From Chondromyces crocatus (GTDB lineage: Bacteria; Myxococcota_A; Polyangia; Polyangiales; Polyangiaceae): 64,000 bases of DNA. The notes under the pieces were generated by a model that saw nothing but the letters and a program-made list of their open reading frames with translations, did no database searches and had not been told where the DNA came from. The stretch spans positions 6,588,525-6,652,524 of the forward strand of contig NZ_CP012159.1 of the NCBI RefSeq assembly GCF_001189295.1, given 5' to 3'. Below are positions 54,101 through 62,258 of the stretch, piece after piece; positions within the stretch are counted from its first letter, which is position 1; every line of letters begins with the position of its first letter. The position numbers were made by a program, and so were the translations under genes.

Positions 54101-56385
54101 ACGTTCACGCTGCCCGGCCCGAGCTCGCCCCCCGTGACGGAAGAGAACAGCGGCACCTCGGGATCGGCCCCGACGATGGCCGCCGGGCTCGCGGCCAGCG
54201 CCGCCCGCACCGGCTCCAGCATCGGCCCGTGGTACGCGATCCCGCAGCCCAGCACCTTGCAGGGGACCCGCGCCTTCCGCAGCGTCGAGGCCACCAAGGA
54301 GAGCGCCTCCGCAGGCCCCGACAGGAGCAGGGTTTGCGGGCTGGTCAGGCCGGCGCACACCACCCCGTGGCCTTCTGGCAAGGTCGCCAGGCACGCGTCC
54401 ACCGTCTCCTGCGTCGACGCCACGACCAGCAGATCACCGCGCGGCTCCACCCTGCGCAGCGCGCTCCGGCCCGCGTGCAGCAGCGTCAGCGCGCGCCGCA
54501 GATCGATCACCCCGGCGAGGTGGAGCGCGGCCATCTCGCCTGCGCTCTGCCCGAGCAGCGCCGCGGGGCGCAATCCCGCATGCCGCAGCAGCGCCGCGAA
54601 CGACACCTGCGCCGCGAACCGCCCCGCTTGCATCCCCGGATCGAGCGGCGACCGCAGCGCCTCCCGCAGCGACTCGCCGGACAGCTCCGACCAGATCGCC
54701 TCGCATGCCGCGAACGCCTCGGCGAAGGCGGGCCAGCGGTCGAACAGCGACACCACGTCGTTCCAGCCGTCGCTCCCCATGCCCGGGAACACCCAGACCA
54801 GGTCGCCCCCGGGCTCGCCCACCGGGACCGGCGAAAGCTCGCCCAGACGCGCGTGCAGCGCCTCCGGGGACGAGAAGACCACCGCCGCCCGCACATCGAA
54901 CCGCTCGCGGGTGGTGGCGATGCTGAAGCACAGGTCTCCTGGCTCCTCCTTGCCACCCGAGCGCAGGTACGACGACAAGACCTGCCCCAGCCGCGCCAGC
55001 GCTGCCGCCGACGGCGCAGACAAGGGCAGCACGTGCTCCTTCGCGTCGCCGGCCGTGGCGCTGCGCTCCGTGTCGCGCTCCGGCTCGTGGCTGCCGAGCA
55101 CGATGTGCGCGTTGGTACCGCCTCGCCCGAACGCGCTGACCCCGGCGAGCGCCCGCTCCTCGGGGAGCGCCATGGGCTCGGTGGGGACGCCGAGGCCCAG
55201 GGCCTCGAAGGGGATGTCGGGGCTCGGCGGCGTGACGTGCACGTTGCCGGGGACCTGCCGGTGGCGCACGCAGAGCACCGCCTTGATCAGCCCCGCGATC
55301 CCAGCAGCCGCCCCCGTGTGACCGATCACCGGCTTGCTCGTTCCCACCACCAGCGTGCGCGGGCATCCGGGCTCGCGGCGCAGCACCGTCCCCATCGCCT
55401 CCGCCTCGATCGGGTCTCCGGCCGGCGTCCCGATCCCGTGCGCCTCCACGTAGTCGACCTGCTCGGGCGGGATCCCCGCCTGCGCGAAGGCCACGCGGAT
55501 CACCGACTGTTGCGCGTCACCGCGGGACCGCGCGCCCTTCGTGGTGCGCCCTTCCTGGTTCACCGCGCTCCCGTGGATCACCGCGAGCACCGGATCGCCG
55601 TCCAGCAGCGCGTCCTCCAGGCGCTTGAGGATCACCACCCCGACCCCCTCGCCGCGCACGTACCCGTCCGCCGCCGCGGAGAAGCTGCGGCACCGGTGCG
55701 TCGGCGACAGGCCGCCCCCGCCGCACGCGAGCCCCACGACATCCTGCCCGCGCAGGACGCGGCTCCCCGCCGCGATGGCCAGCCTCGTCTCCCCTCGCCG
55801 CAGGCTCTCGCACGCGAGATGCACCGCCACCAGCGACGACGAGCACGCCGTGTCCACCGTGAGCGAGGGCCCGCGAAAGTCGAACACCTGCGACACCCGG
55901 TTCGACACCGCGCCCCCCGCACCCCGGGCCGTGGACGGCGGCGGCTGCCCTGGCTGCCCGCGCCCGAAGGGACGCTCCTCGGGCGCGAAGGCCCCCACGA
56001 ACACCCCCACCGCCTCTCCCGCAAGCGACGACGGGACCACGCGCGCCCGCTCCAGCGCCTCCCACGTGACCTGGAGCAAGAGCCGGAGCTGCGGATCCAG
56101 GACCGTCGCCTCTGCCGCGTCGATCCGGAAGAAGGCGGCGTCGAAAGCGTCGAGGTCGTCGAGGAATCCGCCCTGCGGCACGAGCCATCGCCCAGGGGAC
56201 TCGACCGAGAGCGCGCCCAGGATCGCCGACCAGCGCTCTTCCGGCACCGGCCCGATCGCGTCACGCCCGCTGTTCAGCAGCGTCCAGTACGCCTCCGGAG
56301 AGCCGACACCGCCAGGAAAGCGGCATCCCATCCCGAGAATCGCCACCGGAACCGCACCCTTCACCCCCACGCCCGGCTGAGTCAT
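51124..56385 (-). CDS. Polyketide synthase KS-AT with degenerate DH and KR and no ACP
   Basis: A 1753-aa protein. The KS (about 12-430) is intact: C181 in DTACSSS, H316 in EAHGIGT, His in VIGHTGAAAG. The AT (about 520-830) has FPGMGSDGW and S614 in GQSAGE (GHS is usual), with substrate signature IAYHGPML matching neither malonyl nor methylmalonyl types. The DH-like region (about 870-1150) has R906 where catalytic His belongs (LLDRARMG) and E1068 where Asp belongs (HPAALEG). A 15-aa repeat linker (about 1218-1275) leads to a KR (about 1300-1690) with TGALDGIGRS but N1591 instead of Lys and C1628 instead of Tyr. The protein stops soon after; no ACP or thioesterase is seen. No other PKS genes adjoin it. 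Confidence 0.92.
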   Translation of the reverse strand: MTQPGVGVKGAVPVAILGMGCRFPGGVGSPEAYWTLLNSGRDAIGPVPEERWSAILGALSVESPGRWLVPQGGFLDDLDAFDAAFFRIDAAEATVLDPQLRLLLQVTWEALERARVVPSSLAGEAVGVFVGAFAPEERPFGRGQPGQPPPSTARGAGGAVSNRVSQVFDFRGPSLTVDTACSSSLVAVHLACESLRRGETRLAIAAGSRVLRGQDVVGLACGGGGLSPTHRCRSFSAAADGYVRGEGVGVVILKRLEDALLDGDPVLAVIHGSAVNQEGRTTKGARSRGDAQQSVIRVAFAQAGIPPEQVDYVEAHGIGTPAGDPIEAEAMGTVLRREPGCPRTLVVGTSKPVIGHTGAAAGIAGLIKAVLCVRHRQVPGNVHVTPPSPDIPFEALGLGVPTEPMALPEERALAGVSAFGRGGTNAHIVLGSHEPERDTERSATAGDAKEHVLPLSAPSAAALARLGQVLSSYLRSGGKEEPGDLCFSIATTRERFDVRAAVVFSSPEALHARLGELSPVPVGEPGGDLVWVFPGMGSDGWNDVVSLFDRWPAFAEAFAACEAIWSELSGESLREALRSPLDPGMQAGRFAAQVSFAALLRHAGLRPAALLGQSAGEMAALHLAGVIDLRRALTLLHAGRSALRRVEPRGDLLVVASTQETVDACLATLPEGHGVVCAGLTSPQTLLLSGPAEALSLVASTLRKARVPCKVLGCGIAYHGPMLEPVRAALAASPAAIVGADPEVPLFSSVTGGELGPGSVNVDYWARLLVDPLRFDAAVAKLLQRGHRHFLEVSPRASLAAGLKRWVGPARGRVFACRGSQRVAELLGQLFEAGVELDWHALNPGARKVDLPTYPWHPQRCTLAPEAIPRRPSRRGGALLGERQPQGGDVWDADLSVAELPWLLDRARMGDARLPEALFAEVIAAAAQAMFPGVGFAIEALEFRHALPLDAESALRVQTHVDREALEARVYVSETTQEPGFVLAARARLRAVPPGQFGAVGALVAAQIRCREGLEQDALYGAFERMGFSFRGLCRSMLRASIGAQEAVCEFDLPAPEEGMTFHPAALEGILQSPLAIQAVGLTDAVQVTEGRLPTRIESLRVSGRLSGRVVAHVTLKVTTDGSLRSDIDAHTAEGKLVCQVRGFVLLRAAGHEEGAPVTTAVCRPVWKEAPLPVPARSLAQRPPMPWSATSRSAASRLAFVSSRSLSSWSTSSVPADPDPVSTRPVSSRRGGAGPVSTRPVSTRPVSSRRGGAGPVSTRPVSSRRGGAGPVSSRSLSPQPTSSRLGSSRRAASRWAILGGGALGAQLVGELLRRGGKATQLPWMPLSAAEMAQFVASIPAETQGLVVLWALDDRAEPPQAPCHALLLLAQVLASRRVPLRLWTVTRDAHLVTPGDGALSPLSATVWGLMRVIGQQEAPQLWGGLLDVGATPSIEALWDALLADDGEDLIALRGRDRHVLRLQPLPPSTAAPTPRFRADGVHLLTGALDGIGRSVASWMVARGARNLLLLGRRSALTETDLAVMEQLRGQGAAVTTLSVDLTDPEQTAAVLARYRQRGGIPVRGVIHCAAHLEEQSFGDLDADGLDRVLAENAQAAWSLHHALKETPLEHFVMISSPGSFLSLPGMAACAAANAVLDSLAQLRRRRGLPASSLGWGPWEVGIAGREEHMLQRCRELGLMPLSQATGLRLLDELFTRVEPHLVPFGVDRARLRGSALGGVPLLRELWAVPGGPAEPEGRQGPALGRGPGRAQAEA
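52575..52730. repeat. 45-bp repeat in PKS linker
   Basis: About three and a half copies encode the 15-residue unit PVSTRPVSSRRGGAG between the DH-like and KR-like regions of the PKS. Ser/Arg-rich linkers of this sort are not usual in PKS modules. Confidence 0.85.
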
Positions 56386-57348
56386 GGCCTCGCCTCTCCT
56401 TTCTCGTCATCGTCGGTGAAGCTTCTCATCGTCGGTGAAGCAGAGCGTTCTCCGCCTCCGCCTGCGTCTCTTGCGTGCTCGTCTCCGCCTGCATCCGCGG
56501 CGCGCTCCACGTCGGCTCTTCGCTCGGGCAGATCACGCATCACTGCCACGACCGCCATGACCGCCCGCCGCGCCGACGGCCTCGCCCCGCAGAGACGCCT
56601 CGCGCCGAGGATCCCGGCGCGGCGCCTGGCGCGCGTCGTCCCACTCACGTCGGCCCTGCACGCCGCCGCGAGGCCGCCCCTGACGGCGGCATGGTGCAAG
56701 TGAATCCGTTCGAGATGATGGTGAAGCGATTGGAATCTCAATCACGAATCATTGCTCTACAGCATCATCGACGGCAACCATTCTCGACGGCAGGAGCGCC
56801 TCCATCGGACTGTCGGGAGACGCCTCTGGCCAGCACGGCGTGTTGCGAGAAGGGATGCACACGCAGCGTGCGCGGCGTCGACCGTGATGACGCGACGCTG
56901 GGTCCTCGTGGGGGGGCGCGGGAGGTGCCCGCGTCACCCTGTTATCATGAGCACGGGCGAGCGAAGGTCAACGCCATTGTCATTGAACGATGGCTCGATG
57001 TGCAGGCATTTCCCCGCCCATCCCGTCGCGGCCGGACGACCCTCACCCCTCGCCGCGAACGGGCAGCGCATCACGCCATGATCTCGCGGTGATCACGACC
57101 GCCCTGGAGGTCTGGACGCTCGGGGCGATGCGAGCGCGGCCCCCTCACGCTTCGAGGTCGGCCTGCGCGCGGCGAGCGCCCAGCGCCCCCCTCGACATGC
57201 ACCGTCAGCCCGGGCGAGTCGCCATGCACCGTCAGCCCGGGCGAGCCCGATCGACCCGGGTCGTCACTTCGCCATCACGTACGCGTACGATTGCGCGTGC
57301 GAGAGAGCCCAGGACCGCCTCTCATGAGTCCGAACGAGGAGATGTGTC
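56386..57348. other. Gene-free stretch, about 960 bp
   Basis: Between the divergent starts of the PKS and of lipoprotein B. No frame has a motif or codon pattern that convinces. It contains a direct repeat TCATCGTCGGTGAAGC at 56407 and 56426, a less GC-rich part at about 56700-56800, and a 23-bp direct repeat starting at 57196 and 57223. Promoters of both flanking genes are presumably here. Confidence 0.5.
57196..57245. repeat. 23-bp direct repeat, 2 copies
   Basis: CATGCACCGTCAGCCCGGGC (plus GAG) occurs at 57196-57218 and 57223-57245, about 100 bp before the start of lipoprotein B. Role unknown. Confidence 0.85.
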
Positions 57349-58329
57349 ATGCGCACTGGAAGGCCGCTTGGGTTGCTGGGCGTGATGCTGGGCGTGATGC
57401 TGGGTGTGATGATGACGATGACGGCGCTCAGCGCGTGCTCGGACGACGGGCGCGGAGGCACCGCGACCACGGAAGGCGCGGGTGGCTCGGGTGCCGCAGG
57501 CTCGACGACCACCTCGGGAGGCGCGGGGGGGACCGGCGGCGATCCCTCCTGCCTCCCCGAGCCTGGCGCGCCCTGCTGCGCGCCGCCCGCCATGACCTGG
57601 CTCGGGACGATCGACGGACAGACCATCGACAGCTGCCATCCCCCGCCGGGCGTCCATGTGGACGGCCATGTCCTCGAGGCCAGGGTGGACGCGCAGGGGT
57701 TCGTGCGCTTCCGCAGCCCGCAGCCGTTCACCTCGGCCAGCGTGAGCGTCCCGGTGCAAGCCTCGGCCATCGCTCGCTTGCCGGACGAGGGCCCGCTCGC
57801 CAGCACCTGGCTCTGCGCAGGAGAGGGAACGACGGTGACCCGCGCAGCCGACCCCTTCGAGGGCGCCGAGTTCACGCTCGCCTCCCTCTCCCTTCTGGGC
57901 ACCTGCCCTGGAACGCCCGTCTCCGGCAGCTTCGACCTCTGCTGGGCCCCCGGCGGGGCTGGCTGTCCAGGCGGCAGCAACGCCTTCACGGGGAGCCTCG
58001 ACGGGACCCCCATCGACTGGTCGGCCGATGTCGTCGGGCTCGGCATCTCGCTCCCCGACGGCAGCCCGACGACCACCTGGGAGCCTCTCTTGCGCGCCAA
58101 CGAGCACGCCCTCCGCGCGGTGAGCCAGCAGGGCACCGTGGCGGATGGCTACCTCATCACGCCCCTCGGAGGGCCGGACGGCGGCGCGGTCTACTGCATC
58201 GGCGGCGGCACCTCGACGTACGCGAACGACGTCCTGATCGCGACCCTCACCGACCTCTCCCTGCTCGGCCGGTGCTCGGAAGCCTCTCCCGTGGACGGAG
58301 AGCTCCTCGCCACCAGATCCAGCCCTTGA
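57349..58329 (+). CDS. Lipoprotein, paralogue B (flanks PKS)
   Basis: A 326-aa lipoprotein beginning MRTG with a signal ending in TALSACSD. It matches lipoprotein A (50124-51092) along its length: PCCAPPAMTWLGTIDGQ, TLASLSLLGTCPGTPVSGSF against TLASLSRLGTCSGTPVSGSV, and GGAVYCIGGGTST ... ATLTDLSLLGRCSEA. The signal peptide contains a short MLGVMLGVM repeat. GAGGAG lies upstream of the ATG. Function unknown. Both copies point the same way and enclose the PKS gene. Confidence 0.82.
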   Translation: MRTGRPLGLLGVMLGVMLGVMMTMTALSACSDDGRGGTATTEGAGGSGAAGSTTTSGGAGGTGGDPSCLPEPGAPCCAPPAMTWLGTIDGQTIDSCHPPPGVHVDGHVLEARVDAQGFVRFRSPQPFTSASVSVPVQASAIARLPDEGPLASTWLCAGEGTTVTRAADPFEGAEFTLASLSLLGTCPGTPVSGSFDLCWAPGGAGCPGGSNAFTGSLDGTPIDWSADVVGLGISLPDGSPTTTWEPLLRANEHALRAVSQQGTVADGYLITPLGGPDGGAVYCIGGGTSTYANDVLIATLTDLSLLGRCSEASPVDGELLATRSSP

Positions 58330-58550
58330 CCCACGCCGCAAGGCCCGGCCCCCGCGGCTCTCGCGCTTTCACGGCAACCCGATTTCGAGTGCTGCCAGCG
58401 CCCGCCCTGAAGACCACGCCGTCGTCACCCGCCCCCCAAGCAGTAGTCGCCGCCCCCTGATCCGCCGCGTTGGCTTGTCGCTTGCCAGCTCATGCACCAT
58501 TGTCTCAAGCTCGACAGCGCCTCGAGCACCCATCCCTGGAGCGCAGCCGC

Positions 58551-59930
<1,380 letters not shown>

Positions 59931-59939
59931 CCCACCGCA

Positions 59940-62258
59940 TCACCGTATTGCAGCAGGCAGTGCAGCGAGCGCCGCGCGAGGCCCCGCTCCGAACGCAGCG
60001 AGATTGACCACGACCGGCACGCCCATATGGGCCCCGAGCTCATCGAGGCGCAGCGCGATGGCAGCAGCGGAGAGGCCCTCCGAGGCGCACTCCGAGGCCA
60101 CAGCGCGCAGGGACCAGAGCTGCCCGCCGCGATACCGCCCGCCGACGTCCAGCCCGAGGCGAGGGAGGGCATCGCGCCACCTCGCCGCGTCGAGCCGATC
60201 GTCCTCCGGAACGGCAGGACCGAAGAGCGTGACGAGCGCCGCCGCCGCCGCCTCGTCGAGCTCCGGATCGTCGAGGTAATGGAGGAGCCAGGCCCAGGAG
60301 CCGGGACTTCCGAGGCGTGCGACGGCATCGAGCAAGTCCTCGTCGGGCGGGGCGCGCCGAACGATGGCCTGAGCCGCCGCGAGATCGGCGGGAGAGCCGC
60401 GGAGGACGAGAATATCGAGAGCGCGAGGGCCGAGCGCGCGGGCGAGGCCTCCCCCTTGCCGGATGTCCTCGTAGACATCCGACAAGCCCCACAGCGAGAG
60501 CAAGCGCGCCGCCTCCCACACGAGAGCCGGCTCGGAAGCGCGGAGCAGCGCGCGCGCGCGCGGGATGGCCGTGTCGTCGCGCGGGCCACGAGCGAGGGCG
60601 CGCAGCGCTGCGGCGAGGACCTGTGGCTCCGTGTCATCGAGCGCTCGCGAGAGCGCCACCGGGACGAGCAGCCCAAGGCGTGAAGCCACCTCGACACCGA
60701 TGGCGCGCGCAAAGGGCGAGGCATGAACCGTGAGACGCGAGAAGACGTCCGCCGGCTCTCGGTATGGCGCGATCACCAGCGCGTCCGCGACCGGCGCGAG
60801 CACGTCCTCACCGCCCTCCTGCGACGCGAGCAACGCGATGAGCTCCTCGGCAAAGGTCGGGCCCTCACAGGCGGCGAGCGCCAGCGCTCCCGCCGCCAGC
60901 ATCCAGGGGTCGTCCTCACCGTCTTCCTCGGCCTGGAGCGCTATCCCACCCGGACGCGCACTGGCCTCCGCGATCGCATCGAGCTGGGCAAGAAGGCGCG
61001 CATCGATCTCCGGGCGCTCGGCGAGGGCGAACGCGCGACGGTGGCGGAGGAGCATGCCGAGCCGCTCGAGACAACCGGCGACCACATCGCCATGGAAGGC
61101 TTCGATCTGCGCTGCGGCATCGCGCCGGTCCATGGCATCTCTCCGCTCGACGGGGAGGAGCGGCACAGGACGATCTCGGGTGGCACGGCGCGGCGCGGGT
61201 TCCGGCCCGACGAGCGCCGGATCGCCAGGCGCTGCCTCCAGGAGCGTGACCACGCAAAGACCACGGGTGCCGTCCGCAGAGATCGCCCAGGCGCCGATCG
61301 GAGCCGCAGCCGACGGACCGAGACCTTCGGGGAGCGCGTCGCTGCGAGCGACCGCGAGACCGAAGACGAGGTGCGCCGCGCCCGCCGCAGCGCCGAGCCA
61401 CCCGGCGTCACTCTCCAGGCAGAGCAGCGCGGCCTCCGGCGCAATGGCCCGTACGCAGCGGGCCGTCGCCAGCGCCCACTCGCGCTGGCGAACACCAGCG
61501 ACCTCGTGAGGTCCGAAGACGGCGCCGAGAGGCCCGAGTGGAGCCACCCGTTCGAGGAGCGAGCTCATGGCGCCGCCGTCGATGACGGCGTCGTTGTCGT
61601 CGTTCGACGCCCCCGACGCAACCGAAGCGAAGCGCAGCTCCGCGAAGGGCCGGACGCCGCGACGCGCCGCCTCTTGCGGCGAGGCGAGGACGACGACCGC
61701 TGCCGCCTCCGAGGGGCGCGGAAGATGAGCGTCCCAGGGGGATTCAGCCACAGCACGGAAGGCCGCGAGCGCCTCGACCGAGGCCAGGGAGTCCACGGCG
61801 ACCACGACGACAGCCCGCTCCGGCTCGCGTGCGAGGAGGGCCTCCGCCTCGGCGAGTGCGAGGAAGAAGCCCGCCGCGCCGGTCCTCCGCACGGCCTCGC
61901 CCGAGGCGACGCGGGCGGCGAGGGCTCGCTCGACGACGAGGCGATCCTCGTCCGAGAGACCCTCCCGAGGAGCGGCAGTACAGACCAAGAGCTGAGGCGG
62001 CGCACCAGCCCCCGCAACACGCCACGACGCGAGGGCGTCGTCGAGCGCCTGGCCAGCGAGGGCGACGAGACGCTCAGCGAGGGGTACACCGGCAGGAATC
62101 CACGGGCAATACGCGACATCGATGCGCTCGCCGGCGGCATCAGCGATCTCGCCAGGGGCAGCCGCGCCGGTCTCTGCGCGCACGAAGAAGGCATGCTCGG
62201 CGGGGCGAAGACCGACGGGGGAGACGAGACCGATGCCCACGATCGGGACGGGCCTCAT
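59940..62258 (-). CDS. Ketosynthase-like/HEAT-repeat fusion, VgrG-associated
   Basis: A 772-aa protein. The N-terminal part (about 1-340) has the thiolase/ketosynthase fold (IVGIGLVSPVGL, LLVCTAAP, VVVVAVDSLASVEALAAFRA), but the segment that normally holds the active-site Cys reads TGAAGFFLALAEAEAL, so no condensing activity is expected. The C-terminal part (about 390-710) is a HEAT-type alpha-solenoid like the TIGR02270 family (LARGPRDDTAIPRARALL, SEPALVWEAARLLSLWG, GSPGSWAWLLHYLDDPEL). Its ATG overlaps the VgrG stop (ATGA). Ketosynthase-like proteins are known as neighbours of vgrG genes in other proteobacteria; fusion to HEAT repeats suggests one adaptor for effector loading, which is inference. 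Confidence 0.78.
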   Translation of the reverse strand: MRPVPIVGIGLVSPVGLRPAEHAFFVRAETGAAAPGEIADAAGERIDVAYCPWIPAGVPLAERLVALAGQALDDALASWRVAGAGAPPQLLVCTAAPREGLSDEDRLVVERALAARVASGEAVRRTGAAGFFLALAEAEALLAREPERAVVVVAVDSLASVEALAAFRAVAESPWDAHLPRPSEAAAVVVLASPQEAARRGVRPFAELRFASVASGASNDDNDAVIDGGAMSSLLERVAPLGPLGAVFGPHEVAGVRQREWALATARCVRAIAPEAALLCLESDAGWLGAAAGAAHLVFGLAVARSDALPEGLGPSAAAPIGAWAISADGTRGLCVVTLLEAAPGDPALVGPEPAPRRATRDRPVPLLPVERRDAMDRRDAAAQIEAFHGDVVAGCLERLGMLLRHRRAFALAERPEIDARLLAQLDAIAEASARPGGIALQAEEDGEDDPWMLAAGALALAACEGPTFAEELIALLASQEGGEDVLAPVADALVIAPYREPADVFSRLTVHASPFARAIGVEVASRLGLLVPVALSRALDDTEPQVLAAALRALARGPRDDTAIPRARALLRASEPALVWEAARLLSLWGLSDVYEDIRQGGGLARALGPRALDILVLRGSPADLAAAQAIVRRAPPDEDLLDAVARLGSPGSWAWLLHYLDDPELDEAAAAALVTLFGPAVPEDDRLDAARWRDALPRLGLDVGGRYRGGQLWSLRAVASECASEGLSAAAIALRLDELGAHMGVPVVVNLAAFGAGPRAALAALPAAIR

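Noticed and set aside
52930-56703. A 1257-codon plus-strand open frame
   Set aside because: Antisense shadow of the second PKS; no domain, and composition is typical of GC-rich antisense frames.
56475-57092. A 205-aa plus-strand frame between PKS and lipoprotein B
   Set aside because: Composition changes along its length, there is no recognisable domain and no ribosome site.
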